Positions 43,648 to 55,937 are shown, counted from the stretch's first letter. The stretch: 64,000 nucleotides of DNA from Burkholderiales bacterium 70-64 (GCA_001898645.1 MKUQ01000016.1:1-64000), one strand, 5' to 3'. Made by a program: numbers and translations. Notes: generated by a model from the sequence alone, not told the origin.

Positions 43648-44690
43648 ACACCACCTCCCTTCCCCGGGTCGCCCGCTGGAGTCCGCTCTCGCTGGCCGCG
43701 GTCGGCACCGTGGCCTGCGTGCAGCTCGCGCTCGCCTTGCTGCCGCTGGCCGCACCGGACGCCTGGATCGAGCGTCTGACCGTACTCTTTGTGTACGGCA
43801 TCCTCGCACTGATGTGGAACGCGCTGGCCGGCTACGCCGGACTGCTGTCCGTCGGCCAGCAGGCCTTCTTTGGGCTCGGCGCGTACTTCGCGGTGCGCCT
43901 GGCCGACGGCGGCATCCCGGCCTACGCGGCGCTCGCCGCAGCAGCCCTCGCGACCGGCCTGCTGTCGTGGCCGCTGTCGTGGCTGATGCTTCGGCTGAAA
44001 GAAGGCGAGTTCGCGATCGGCATGTGGGTGATGGCCTCGCTGGCCCACATGCTGGTCAACCTGGACCCGATGATCCAGGGCGAGACGGGCACGTCTCTGA
44101 TCGCGCTGCAGCAGTTCGAACCGGGCGAGCGCCGCCTGTACACCTATTGGGCGGCACTGGGCGCGATGGTGCTGCTGGCCTGGGGCGTGTTCGCACTGCT
44201 GCGCGGCCGCCTCGGCACCGCAGCGCAGGCGATTCGCGACAACGAGGAGGCCGCCGTCTCTGTAGGCGTGCGGGTGGTGCCGACCAAGCGCCTGATCTTC
44301 GTGCTCTCGGCCTTCGGCTGCGCGGTAGCCGGCGTGCTGTGGCTGGCGACGGCCCTGACCTTCCAGCCGAAAACCTACTTCAGCGTACAGTGGTCGGCCT
44401 TCATGATCTTCATGGTGCTGGTCGGCGGCATCGGCACCTACGAAGGCCCCATCCTCGGCGCGCTGATCTTCTTTCTCGTCGAGACCTTCTTCGGCGACAC
44501 CGGCGTGGCCTACCTGATCGGGCTGGGCGCCACCGCGGTGCTGTTCGCGCTGCTGCTGCCGCGCGGCCTGTGGGGCTGGGTGGAGCAGCGCTTCGGCGTG
44601 CGCGTGCTGCCGGTGGGATACCGCCTGGTCGTCGGGCGGCCGGGCGACGGGCCGACGCTGCGGCCTATGGACGATGGAGCGCGCCCGTGA
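43644..44690 (+). CDS. Liv-type ABC permease (LivM-like)
   Basis: The 348-residue permease has about 9-10 hydrophobic helices. Conserved LivM segments are WNALAGYAGLLSVGQQAFFGLGAY (recognised from about residue 52) and VGGIGTYEGPILGALIFF. The loop AIRDNEEAAVSVGV matches the cytoplasmic coupling region. Overlaps the genes on both sides by 4 bp. Confidence 0.92.
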   Translation: MNTTSLPRVARWSPLSLAAVGTVACVQLALALLPLAAPDAWIERLTVLFVYGILALMWNALAGYAGLLSVGQQAFFGLGAYFAVRLADGGIPAYAALAAAALATGLLSWPLSWLMLRLKEGEFAIGMWVMASLAHMLVNLDPMIQGETGTSLIALQQFEPGERRLYTYWAALGAMVLLAWGVFALLRGRLGTAAQAIRDNEEAAVSVGVRVVPTKRLIFVLSAFGCAVAGVLWLATALTFQPKTYFSVQWSAFMIFMVLVGGIGTYEGPILGALIFFLVETFFGDTGVAYLIGLGATAVLFALLLPRGLWGWVEQRFGVRVLPVGYRLVVGRPGDGPTLRPMDDGARP

Positions 44691-45964
44691 GCGTTACCGA
44701 CGTCACTGCGCTGGCCGCCGCACTGCGGGTGTTCGTGCGCCGCCCTCGCCACGCCGGCGCGTCCCAGGGTCCGCTGGCCGGCTGGACGGTGGCACTGAAG
44801 GACAACATCGACGTCGCCGGCGACGTGGTCGAGGCCGGCACGCGACTGTTCGCCGGTCGCCGCGCGGACGCGACGGCGACGGCGGCGCAGCGCCTGCTCG
44901 ATGCCGGCGCGACGCTCGACGGGCGAACGCAACTGGTCGAGCTGTGCTTCGGCAGCTACGGCCTGAACGACTACACCGGCACCGCGCTGAACCCCTGGGA
45001 CGCGCACATCGAGCGTGCCCCGGGAGGCTCCAGCGGCGGCTCCGCGGTGGCCGTCGCCGCGCGCCTCGTACGCGCCGCACTGGGGTCCGACACGGCAGGG
45101 TCCATCCGGATGCCGGCGGCGCTCTGCGGCGTTACCGGCTTCAAGCCCACCTTCGGCCGCGTGCCGCTGGACGGTGTATTCCCCCTCGCGCCCGGCTACG
45201 ACAGCGTGGGCCCGATCGCACTCGACGCCGCGGACTGCGCCACGCTGGCGGCCGTACTGGCCGGAGAGCCGGCGCTCCGGGCGCCGGCACCGGCGACGCG
45301 AGGCCGGGTGGCCGTGCTGCCGGAGCGCTTCTGGCCCGTGGACGTGGCGCCTGCCGTACGGCGCGCCCTGAAGGATGCGACCGGTGCTTTCGCCGGCCTC
45401 GGGTTCGAGGTCGAGGAGGTCGCCACGGCGCCCGACTTGGCCGCGCTGACGCAGCAAGCCGGCGTGCTGATCGCGGCCGGGGCCTGGCAGGTGCTTCGGC
45501 CTTACTTCGAACGCCGCGAACGGGACCTCGGCACAGCCCTACGCGAGCGCCTGCACGCGGCGCGGCAGATCCCGCGGGAGACGATCGAGGCGGCCGCTGC
45601 AGCGCGAGCCGCGGCGGCGCACGCGTTCGACCGCTGGGCCACGGACTTCGACGTCCTGCTGCTGCCTACCGTCGCCGGCACTGCACCGGCGCTGGCCGGC
45701 ATACGGGAGCGCGGATCGACGCTCGGCCACTTCACGCGGTGGGTGAACCATGTCGGCGGCTGTGCGATCAGCCTGCCGGCCGGGTTCGACGGCGGCCTGC
45801 CGGTCGCGGTGCAACTGGTCGGCCGCGGCGGCGCCGATGCGACCGTCCTGGCCTTCGCCCGGGCTTTCCAGCAGGCAACCGACTGGCACGCGCAAGGTCC
45901 CGATCTCTCCGCCTGGATCGCCAACGGTTCGATCCGGCATCACCCGGACAGGAGACTCCCATGA
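44687..45964 (+). CDS. Amidase-signature family hydrolase
   Basis: The 425-residue amidase has the complete Ser-cisSer-Lys triad: K38 in ALKDN, the Ser pair in GGSSGGS at 113-119, and S139 in GSDTAGSIR. It hydrolyses an amide, carbamate or similar bond in the cytoplasm. GTG 44687 overlaps the permease stop by 4 bp. Its place right after the Liv importer suggests that the imported nutrient, or an intermediate, carries an amide. Substrate not predictable. Confidence 0.9.
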   Translation: MSVTDVTALAAALRVFVRRPRHAGASQGPLAGWTVALKDNIDVAGDVVEAGTRLFAGRRADATATAAQRLLDAGATLDGRTQLVELCFGSYGLNDYTGTALNPWDAHIERAPGGSSGGSAVAVAARLVRAALGSDTAGSIRMPAALCGVTGFKPTFGRVPLDGVFPLAPGYDSVGPIALDAADCATLAAVLAGEPALRAPAPATRGRVAVLPERFWPVDVAPAVRRALKDATGAFAGLGFEVEEVATAPDLAALTQQAGVLIAAGAWQVLRPYFERRERDLGTALRERLHAARQIPRETIEAAAAARAAAAHAFDRWATDFDVLLLPTVAGTAPALAGIRERGSTLGHFTRWVNHVGGCAISLPAGFDGGLPVAVQLVGRGGADATVLAFARAFQQATDWHAQGPDLSAWIANGSIRHHPDRRLP

Positions 45965-47067
45965 AGATACATGCCGCCGTCGTCCGATCGCCACACGCCC
46001 CCATGTCGCTCGAGACGCTGGACCTCGAGGACATCCGCGAGAACGAGATCCTGGTGCGCCTGGTGGCCACCGGAATCTGCCACACCGACATCGCCATGCG
46101 CGACCAGGCCTTCCCGGTGCCCCAGCCGATCGTGCTCGGCCACGAGGGTGCAGGCACGGTCACCGCGGTCGGAAAGGCCGTGCGCAAGGTGCAGGTCGGC
46201 GACCACGTCGTGATGACCTACAACTCCTGCGGCCACTGCGACAGTTGCCTGGAGCACGAGGCGAGCTACTGCCACGACTTCTTCGGGCGCAACTTCGCCG
46301 GACATCGGCCGGACGGCACCTCGCCGCTGTCACGCGACGGGGAAAGAGTCCATGGGAACTTCTTCGGACAGTCGTCCTTCGCGACCTACTCGATCTGCTC
46401 CGAGCGCAACGTCGTGAAAGTGCCGCGCACGGCGCCGCTAGAGGTGCTGGGCCCGCTGGCGTGCGGCATCCAGACCGGTGCCGGCGCCGTCGTCAATACG
46501 CTCAGGCCGCGCATGGGCCAGTCGCTGGCCGTGTTCGGCTCCGGCTCGGTCGGGATGGCCGCGATCATGGCCGCCAGGGCCATCGGCCTGGCCACCATCA
46601 TCGCGGTGGACCTGATTCGGGAGCGACTCGACCTGGCCCGCGAACTCGGCGCCACGCATGTCATCGATGCGGGATCCGGCGTCGACATCGTCGCCGAGAT
46701 CAGGCGCATCACGGGCGCAGGCGTGAACTTCGGCTTCGAAACCACCGGCATCATGAAGGTGCTGCGGCAGGCGCTGGAAAGCCTGGCCCCACGAGGTACC
46801 TGCGGATTCGTCGGCGCCTCGGCCGTCGGCACCGAACTGTCGCTCGACGTGATCGACATGATGACCCAGGGCAAGAGGCTGCGCGGCATCGTTGAAGGCG
46901 ATTCGATACCCGAGCTGTTCATCCCGGCGATGATCGATCTTCATGCGCAAGGACGTTTCCCCTTTGACAAGCTCGTGACGTTCTATCCGTTCGAGCGAAT
47001 CAACGACGCCGTCGACGACTCCGAGGCCGGCCGCGTCGTCAAACCGGTCGTCCGCATGCCGGCCTGA
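45961..47067 (+). CDS. Zinc-dependent alcohol dehydrogenase (aryl/benzyl-alcohol type)
   Basis: The 368-residue medium-chain dehydrogenase has catalytic-zinc residues C40 and H61 (followed by E62) and structural-zinc cysteines C90, C93, C96 and C104. The Rossmann motif is GSGSVGMAA, and the Asp after strand 2 (IAVDLIRERL) favours NAD. The sequence resembles benzyl/aryl-alcohol dehydrogenases (MTYNSCGHCDSCLEHEASYC region). Last intact gene of the operon, overlapping the amidase by 4 bp. Probably oxidises an alcohol feeding the pathway. Confidence 0.9.
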   Translation: MKIHAAVVRSPHAPMSLETLDLEDIRENEILVRLVATGICHTDIAMRDQAFPVPQPIVLGHEGAGTVTAVGKAVRKVQVGDHVVMTYNSCGHCDSCLEHEASYCHDFFGRNFAGHRPDGTSPLSRDGERVHGNFFGQSSFATYSICSERNVVKVPRTAPLEVLGPLACGIQTGAGAVVNTLRPRMGQSLAVFGSGSVGMAAIMAARAIGLATIIAVDLIRERLDLARELGATHVIDAGSGVDIVAEIRRITGAGVNFGFETTGIMKVLRQALESLAPRGTCGFVGASAVGTELSLDVIDMMTQGKRLRGIVEGDSIPELFIPAMIDLHAQGRFPFDKLVTFYPFERINDAVDDSEAGRVVKPVVRMPA

Positions 47068-47074
47068 GCGCGGC

Positions 47075-47445
47075 CGGTACTCGATCGACTGGGCCGGCGA
47101 CGGACAGCGCGAGCCGGTCGTCGCCGATCTGTCACTGGACGCCTTGAGGGGTTCGCTCCAGCCAGACCGGATCGCGCCGACGGACCCAGGCCGGACTGGC
47201 CCCGCGACAGCGCGATGGTCGGCGCATCGTCGGCGTTCAGCGCCGCCTGCCGCCAGGTGCAGGGTGTCGCGCCGACCGATGCAACCGTGTTGTTCACGGG
47301 CGAGTCAGGTGTCGGCAAGGAGATTTTCGCGAATACGGTCCACCGTATCAGCCGGCGCGCGGACGGGCCTTTCGTGGTGATCAATTGCGCGGCGATTCCC
47401 GGAACCCTGATCGAAGCAGAACTCTTCGGCGTCGAAAGAGACTTA
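47075..47445 (+). pseudogene. Remnant of a sigma-54-dependent activator (XylR/DmpR type)
   Basis: The reading frame from about 47215 shows the start of a sigma-54 AAA+ domain: VAPTDATVLFTGESGVGKE (Walker A) and FVVINCAAIPGTLIEAELFG. It breaks off exactly where the GAFTGA loop should begin. Upstream, in another frame, RYSIDWAGDGQREPVVADL looks like the linker before the AAA+ domain. There is thus a frameshift, and both ends are missing. The remnant lies between the operon end and the convergent IclR gene, suggesting that an older activator was replaced by IclR control. Confidence 0.75.
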
Positions 47446-48297
47446 TGTCCCGGTTCGGGCCGCCGCGGCAGCGGCGTCGCCGCGATACCCGAGCCGTGTC
47501 GACAGCCGCTGCGCGGCCGATCGCAGCGCGTGCGCCGGGATCCCGTCGAGGCTCGTATCGAGCAGCCCTTGAATGCCCACCACGCTCATCGCAAGCGTGA
47601 TTTCCTTCCGGTGATCGAAGACCGGCGCGCTGATCGCGGCCACGCCGGGTGAGAGGTGACCGCCTTCCACGACGGCCATGCCGTCGCGCCGGGTCTGCTC
47701 GAACATCCTGTCGACGGCGCTTCGCGTGCGCAGCCCCCGCGGCAGCGAGCCCGCCTCGAGCCGCGCGTCGATCAGGTGGCGGAAGGCAGCGGGCGGCAGC
47801 CAGGCGCCGAACACGCGCCCGCTGGCGGTCGAGATCACGTCGAGCGCGCTGCCCGTGATGACGCTGATGGCGACCGGCCGACTCGATCGTTCCCAGCGCA
47901 CCACCACTGGCCCGTTTCTCGTCCACGTCGCCAGCGCCGTCGCCTCGTCGACCTGCCGGCAGAGCTGCGCGATCGCGGCCAGCCCGAGGCCGACTCCGTC
48001 GAGCCGATCGGCCGCCACGAGGCCGATGTCCAGCGCGAACGGGCCGAGCGAATACAGCGAAGTGGCGGGATCCTGCTCGACCAGCCCCGTGCGCACCATG
48101 CTCACCATGTAGCGATGCACTTTCGAAGGCGGCATGCCGGCCGCGGCGGCGATTTCCTTGAGCATCATCACCCGCTCGCCGGCAAGCAGGGCCTGCAGCA
48201 CCCGCATGCCGATCTCGAAGGACTGCACGCCATGCGAGCGCCCCGAACGCCGCGATGTCGTCGATGTGCCCGATACCGCTCTTTCGCCGCCCTTCAT
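47443..48297 (-). CDS. IclR-family transcriptional regulator
   Basis: The 284-residue protein has an N-terminal Ser/Arg-rich extension (about 1-24), a winged HTH (VQSFEIGMRVLQALLAG ... GMPPSKVHRYMVSMVRTG, about 24-85) and an IclR effector domain. It is convergent with the catabolic operon and abuts the sigma-54 activator remnant. The second IclR near this operon: one lies at each end. It may regulate the operon or the TusA/NUDIX run; not decidable. Confidence 0.9.
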   Translation of the reverse strand: MKGGERAVSGTSTTSRRSGRSHGVQSFEIGMRVLQALLAGERVMMLKEIAAAAGMPPSKVHRYMVSMVRTGLVEQDPATSLYSLGPFALDIGLVAADRLDGVGLGLAAIAQLCRQVDEATALATWTRNGPVVVRWERSSRPVAISVITGSALDVISTASGRVFGAWLPPAAFRHLIDARLEAGSLPRGLRTRSAVDRMFEQTRRDGMAVVEGGHLSPGVAAISAPVFDHRKEITLAMSVVGIQGLLDTSLDGIPAHALRSAAQRLSTRLGYRGDAAAAAARTGT

Positions 48298-48328
48298 GCT
48301 CGAGCCGGCCGCCCCAGAGGCCCCGTAG

Positions 48329-48571
48329 CTATCGGTGCTTCAGGTAGAACGTCCACTCGCGCTCGAGCTCGTCGAGCCGCAGCAGCTCGTGCCCGGTCTG
48401 GCGCGAGAACGCCTCGAAGTCGCGCTTGGAGCCCGGGTCGGTGGCCGTCACCTTCAGCACCTGGCCGGCCTGCAGCTCGGCCAGCGCCTTCTTGGCCCGC
48501 AGGATCGGCAGCGGGCAATTCAGCCCGCGCGCGTCGACCTCGCGATCGAAGTGGATGGCGGGATCACTCAT
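48329..48571 (-). CDS. TusA/SirA-family sulfur-carrier protein
   Basis: This 80-residue protein contains the family signature RGLNCPLPILRAKKAL, in which the Cys of CPxP carries persulfide sulfur. TusA relatives pass sulfur for tRNA thiolation or other sulfur-transfer paths. The start is ATG 48571, giving the typical length; the longer frame adds an unrelated N-terminus. It is not next to tusBCD or rhodanese genes. Confidence 0.88.
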   Translation of the reverse strand: MSDPAIHFDREVDARGLNCPLPILRAKKALAELQAGQVLKVTATDPGSKRDFEAFSRQTGHELLRLDELEREWTFYLKHR

Positions 48572-48665
48572 GGCAATCCGTCCTGGTCGTTGACATCGTT
48601 CGAGTCTAGCAAACGCCGGGCATTGCACATCGCCGCCGGCCGACACGCCGCCCGGCGCATCGGCG

Positions 48666-49199
48666 CTACGACCCCGTCTGCGGACGTATCGGCAGGTCGA
48701 CGAACTCGAACGGCAGGTTGCGCGCGCGCATCCAGTCGGCCACCGCCAGGCCGGTGCCGGCGCGCCACGGCCTGAGCCGCTCGGGCGCGACCATCCGATA
48801 CTCCGCCAGCTCCTCCGACAGGCTCACGGTGCCCGAGGCGATGACGTGGTAGGCGATGATCAGCTCGTTCTTGCGGGTGAACTCGTAGACGCCGATGAGG
48901 CTGGCCTGCTCCACTTCCAGGCTGGTCTCTTCCTGCACTTCGCGCGCGATGCCCTGCTCGGGCGTCTCGCCGGCCTCGAGGAAACCGGTGATCAGCGCGA
49001 AGGTCTTGGGCGGCCAGGCGGCGTTGCGCGCCAGCAGGATGAGGTCGCCCACCTGCACCAGTGCGGCCACGACCGGCGCAGGGTTGTTCCAGTGGGTGAA
49101 CCCGCAGGCCGGGCAGGCCTTGCGCACGCGCCCGGCCACCTCGGCGACCGTCATCTCGGCGGCGCAGCGCGGACAGAAACGGTAGTCGGGATGCAGCAT
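48666..49199 (-). CDS. NUDIX hydrolase with zinc ribbon
   Basis: The 177-residue protein has an N-terminal zinc ribbon (CPRC at 9-12, CPAC at 29-32) as in NudC, then a Nudix box GFLEAGETPEQGIAREVQEE (about 72-91) matching GX5EX7REUXEE. It probably cleaves a nucleoside-diphosphate compound such as NADH, or a capped RNA. It is shorter than NudC, lacking that enzyme's N-terminal domain. Minus strand, 20 bp after the chromate-transporter gene. Confidence 0.88.
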   Translation of the reverse strand: MLHPDYRFCPRCAAEMTVAEVAGRVRKACPACGFTHWNNPAPVVAALVQVGDLILLARNAAWPPKTFALITGFLEAGETPEQGIAREVQEETSLEVEQASLIGVYEFTRKNELIIAYHVIASGTVSLSEELAEYRMVAPERLRPWRAGTGLAVADWMRARNLPFEFVDLPIRPQTGS

Positions 49200-49219
49200 G
49201 AGCGAAGTCTACGACCGGT

Positions 49220-49747
49220 TCACACCAATCCGAAAGCGCCCGCGCAGGCGCCGAGGGCGATCAGCCACAGCGGATTGCGCCGGCTGAAGAGGAAGAACAG
49301 CGCCGCGCCGACCGTGAGCAGGGCCAGCTTCCAGTTGACGTCGTTGGCCACCGCGATGACCCAGCCGGCCGACAGCGTGAGGCCGATGGCGATCGGCGAC
49401 AGGCCGCGCCGGATCGCGCGCACCAGGCGCGCCTCGCGGTGCGCGATCTGGAACCGGTTGGCGGCGAAGCACAGCAGGCTCGAGGGCAGCATGACGCCGA
49501 TCGTCGCGGCCAGCGCGCCCAGGCCGCCCGCGGCCTGCCAGCCGAGCAGGGTCACGAACAGCACGTTGGGCCCGGGCGCGGCCTGCGCCAGCGCGATCGC
49601 GTCGACGAACTGGAGATACGACATCCAGCCGCGTTCGTCGACCAGGTAGCGATGCATCTCGGGCACGGTGCCCATCGCGCCGCCGATCGCCAGCAGCGAC
49701 AGCGCCGCGAAATGCAGGAACAGGGCGCCCAGCTCCGCGACGCTCAC
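49220..49747 (-). CDS. chrA: Chromate transporter, CHR-type half (second gene)
   Basis: The 175-residue membrane protein has about 5-6 helices and the CHR motifs SLLAIGGAMGTVPEMHRYLVD (GG near 22) and AQAAPGPNVLF (about 54-64). Short-chain CHR proteins work as pairs encoded by adjacent genes. It starts 1 bp after its partner. Relatives export chromate, but many family members have not been tested. Confidence 0.87.
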   Translation of the reverse strand: MSVAELGALFLHFAALSLLAIGGAMGTVPEMHRYLVDERGWMSYLQFVDAIALAQAAPGPNVLFVTLLGWQAAGGLGALAATIGVMLPSSLLCFAANRFQIAHREARLVRAIRRGLSPIAIGLTLSAGWVIAVANDVNWKLALLTVGAALFFLFSRRNPLWLIALGACAGAFGLV

Positions 49748-49748
49748 G

Positions 49749-50324
49749 TCACCCCCGTGCCCCCGCGCCGACTTCGCCGCACCAGGCCAGCGCGACGGCC
49801 AGCGGGATCAGCGCCGCCAGCACCCACGCGAGCGGCCAGCGCAGCAGCCCCATCGCGACGAAGGCCGCGGCGCCCAGGGCGAGCCAGCGCCAGCGCTGGG
49901 TGCGCGCGAGCCGCAGCGCGGTGGCGATCACCAGGCCGGCCGCCACCGCGGCCATGCCCGCGACGGCCCGCTGCACCCATGGGATCTGCGCGAACTGCCC
50001 ATGGACGATCGCCACCGCCAGCACGACCAGGCCCGGCACCAGCAACATGCCGGCGAGCGCCACGATCGCGCCGCGCCAGCCGAAGCAGCGGTCGCCGAAC
50101 ATCAGGGCGAGGTTGCACACGTTCGGGCCGGGCATGAGCTGCGCCAGGGCGAGCAGCTCGACGAACTCCTCCGCGCTCAGCCAGCGGCGCTCGTCGACCA
50201 GCACCCGCTGCGCCCACGGCAGCACGCCGCCGAACCCGCGCAGCGCCATGCCGTTGAAAGCGGCGAAGAGCTCGACCAGGTCGGCGGGCTGCGCGCAGCG
50301 CGATTCAGGTTCGCAGGTCGTCAT
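49749..50324 (-). CDS. chrA: Chromate transporter, CHR-type half (first gene)
   Basis: The 191-residue partner of the following gene. Motifs: ALRGFGGVLPWAQRVLVDERRW (about 26-47) and AQLMPGPNVCNLALMFGDR. The pair makes a split ChrA with opposite topologies. ATG 50324 was chosen to give the family N-terminus; it overlaps the end of the MFS gene by 20 bp. Confidence 0.87.
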   Translation of the reverse strand: MTTCEPESRCAQPADLVELFAAFNGMALRGFGGVLPWAQRVLVDERRWLSAEEFVELLALAQLMPGPNVCNLALMFGDRCFGWRGAIVALAGMLLVPGLVVLAVAIVHGQFAQIPWVQRAVAGMAAVAAGLVIATALRLARTQRWRWLALGAAAFVAMGLLRWPLAWVLAALIPLAVALAWCGEVGAGARG

Positions 50325-51578
50325 CGCTCGCCAGCCCCGGCCCGCCCTCCGGCCGCAGCGCGGCATGGCCCAGGCGGCCTTCGGCACGCAGGCCGCGGCC
50401 GGCATACCAGACGCCGGCGCCGACCAGCGCGGCCGTTCCCCAGAAGATCGAGGCGAGCCCGAACACGCCGCCGAAGGCGCCGAAGGCACTCGGCAGGAAG
50501 GTCTGTGTGCCGTTGATCAGCGTCAGCCGCAGGCCCGCGGCCTCGCCGACGCGCGCCGGCGGCGCGGCGTGGTGCATCACCACCATCACCATCGGCTGCG
50601 CGGTGCCCAGGCCGAGGCCCAGCGCGAACGACAGCGCGATCATCGCCGGCAGCGTCGGGAAGAACGGGTACACGGTATAGACGAGCGCCGCGCACGCCAT
50701 CGCGGCCAGGATCAGCGGCCATTCGGCGACGCGGCGCGTGATCAACGGCAAGGCCAGCCGCACCACGAAGGTGGCCAGCGCGAAGGCGCTCAGCACGAGG
50801 CCGATCTTCGAAGCCGACAGGCCGATCTTCGCGCCGTACAGCGGCACCAGGAACTGGTGCAGGTCCCAGGCCGACGACAGCAGGGTCACCGACAGGTACA
50901 TGCGCCGCAGCTCCGGCGTATCGAGCAGGTCGAGCACGCGCCCCGGCGCGGCGGCAGCGGGCTGGGGCGGCGGCACGTGCGGCAGGTGCGCCTCGAACGG
51001 ATAGCGGCGCAGACCGAACCAGGCCGCCAGCGGCGCCAGCGCGAGCAGGCCGAACGCGGCGCGGTGCCCGAGCAGGTCGATGGTGACGCCGGCCAGCGTC
51101 GGGCCGATGAAGCCCGAGATCGAGAAGCCGAGCGCGAGCAGGCTGAAGTTGAGCTTGCGCGTCGGCGCGCCGCCGATGACCCCGGCCGCCTTCTGCACGG
51201 CGAGGTGGAAGGCCATGAAGCCCAGGCCGATGGTGACGCTGGCCAGGTAGAGCGCGCCGATGTCCCAGCCGAGGAAGGGCACCACGACGCCGAACGTGAG
51301 CAGGCCGGTGCCGGCGAGCATGGGCACGCGCATGCCGATGCGGTCGATCCAGCGTCCGCCCGCCACCGACAGGAACATCGGCAGCAGGCCGTAGAACGAC
51401 AGCAGCAGCCCGACCGCGAAGGGCGAGGCGCCGAGATCGAGCGCCGCCAGCGACACCGCGACGCGGCTGCCGGCGAGCGCGGTGTGATTGCACACCGAGA
51501 ACACGACCAGCGAGCGGACACCCGCGGCCGCGCCCTCGCGAGGAGAGTCGACGCCGCGTGGCGGCGCGGGATCGGCGC

Positions 51579-51582
<4 letters not shown>
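50305..51582 (-). CDS. MFS transporter
   Basis: The protein has about 425 residues and 12 helices with the motif-A loop [11 protein letters not shown]. No ATG, GTG or TTG in frame precedes the first helix. A CTG at 51582 overlaps the alaS stop in a CTGA arrangement like the ATGA/GTGA couplings elsewhere here, so I place the start there. The first GTG (51504) would fall inside helix 1 and give 399 residues. Substrate unknown. The gene is co-directional with alaS and the split chrA. Confidence 0.8.
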
Positions 51583-54197
<2,615 letters not shown>

Positions 54198-54350
54198 GGC
54201 GCGCTCGGTCAGTTCCAGGTCAGGCGTTTGATTTTTCAGCGGAATTTACGATTCTACCGAATTGCGGGCGGAAAAATGGCAAGCTTCGGGCATGAAGACC
54301 ACCCGGAACGCCCGCCGCCTCCCCGGGCCGTGCCGCCCGTGCACCATCCG

Positions 54351-55937
54351 ATGACCATGCGTCGCGCGCTGAGCCGCACCGGGGCGCTGGTGCTGTTGAT
54401 CGTGCTGCTGGTCGCGGGCGTGCTGGCCGCGACCGTCTGGCTGGCCGCGGCCTACGAGCGCAACGACAACGAGGAGGCGCTCTCGGTGGCCACCGAGGCC
54501 GCCGTCGCCTCGATGCGGGGGCGCCTGGCCGATACCGAGCATGCCCTCGGCCTGCTGGCCGCGCGCTCGACGCAGCCCGACTGGCCGCGCGAATTCGATG
54601 CCGGCGCCCTGCACGTGCTGCGCGAAGACCCGGCGCTGCTGCGCATCGAACGGCGCGCCGCCGACGGCACGCTGCTCGCAGCGGTCGATTCGCCTGAACC
54701 GCGCCCACGCGTCGACGAGCGCGAGCGCATCACGCTGGGCTTCGAGAGCTCGCTGGCCAAGCACTCGGCGATGACCTTCTCGCGGGCCGTGTACTCCCGG
54801 CCGCACTACATCCGGATGCCCGACGGCTACGGCTTCGAGATCACCGAGCTGGCGGTGCCGTGGGGGCACGACCCGGGCGGATCCCTGCTGGCCGTCTATT
54901 CGCTGCCGCGCATGCTCGACCGGCTGCTGCCCGCGGACTTCCGGCGCGCCAACCAGATCCACCTGAGCGAGGTCGACGGCACCTTCGTCGCCCGCGCCAC
55001 CTCGGGGCTGCGCGGCGCGGGCGCCTACACCGCCAGCGCGCCGCTCGAGCTGCCGGGCGTGACGCTGCTGCTGCGCGCCAACAGCGTGCAGCCGCCGCCG
55101 CGCCTGCTGCCCAACCTGCTGGCGGCGATGCTGGCGGCTGCCACCCTGGCCCTGGTCGCCAGCAGCCTGGCGCTGTGGCGCGACTCGCGGCGCCGGGTAG
55201 CCGCCGAGCAGGCGCTGCGCGACCAGCAGGAGCGGATGCAGGCGCACGCGCGCCTGGCCCTGCTGGGCGAGGTGGCCTCGGCGCTGTCGCACGAATTGAA
55301 CCAGCCGCTGGCGGCGATCACCAGCTACGCCACCGCATGCGAGAACCTGGTGGGCGCGGCGAACGCCGCCGGGCACGAGGCGCTGCAGACCGCGCTCGGG
55401 CGCATCCGCACCCAATCCGAGCGTGCCGGCCAGGTGATCCGCAGCGTCCAGGCCTTCGTGCGGCGGCGACGCATCGAACGCGAGCCGATCGCCCTCGACG
55501 AGCTGCTGCGCGGCATCGAGCCGCTGATCGCGCTGCAGGCACGCAAGTTCGGCGCGCGCGTCGCCATGCACGTCGACGGCCCGGCCACCGTGACCGGCGA
55601 CCGCACCATGCTCGAGCAGGCGGTGCTGAACCTCACCCGCAACGCCGTGGAGTCGATGGACGACGCCCCGCCGGCCACGCGCGTGCTCGAGATCGAGGCC
55701 GGCCCGCATCGCGAGGCCGAGCGCCAGTGGATCCGCCTGGCCGTGAAGGACCGCGGGCGCGGCGTCGACGCGCAGGCCGAGCCGAGGATCTTCAATGCCT
55801 TCTTCACCACCAAACCCGACGGGCTGGGCATCGGGCTGAGCCTGTGCCGCTCCGTCATCGAGGCGCACGGCGGACAGCTGCGCCACGAGCGCCGCGGCGG
55901 CGGCGGATCGGTGTTCTCGATGATGCTGCCGTCATGA
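54351..55937 (+). CDS. Sensor histidine kinase (DctB/FixL-like)
   Basis: The 528-residue kinase has membrane helices at about 11-35 and 252-276, enclosing a periplasmic sensor domain of about 215 residues (Cache-like). HisKA follows with H314 in SHELNQPLAAI, then a HATPase domain (N box NLTRNAVESM, G boxes KDRGRGV and GLGIGLSL). Probably senses an organic acid outside the cell and phosphorylates the next gene's product, with which it overlaps by 4 bp. Placed upstream of the TctCBA transporter that it likely controls. Confidence 0.9.
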   Translation: MTMRRALSRTGALVLLIVLLVAGVLAATVWLAAAYERNDNEEALSVATEAAVASMRGRLADTEHALGLLAARSTQPDWPREFDAGALHVLREDPALLRIERRAADGTLLAAVDSPEPRPRVDERERITLGFESSLAKHSAMTFSRAVYSRPHYIRMPDGYGFEITELAVPWGHDPGGSLLAVYSLPRMLDRLLPADFRRANQIHLSEVDGTFVARATSGLRGAGAYTASAPLELPGVTLLLRANSVQPPPRLLPNLLAAMLAAATLALVASSLALWRDSRRRVAAEQALRDQQERMQAHARLALLGEVASALSHELNQPLAAITSYATACENLVGAANAAGHEALQTALGRIRTQSERAGQVIRSVQAFVRRRRIEREPIALDELLRGIEPLIALQARKFGARVAMHVDGPATVTGDRTMLEQAVLNLTRNAVESMDDAPPATRVLEIEAGPHREAERQWIRLAVKDRGRGVDAQAEPRIFNAFFTTKPDGLGIGLSLCRSVIEAHGGQLRHERRGGGGSVFSMMLPS

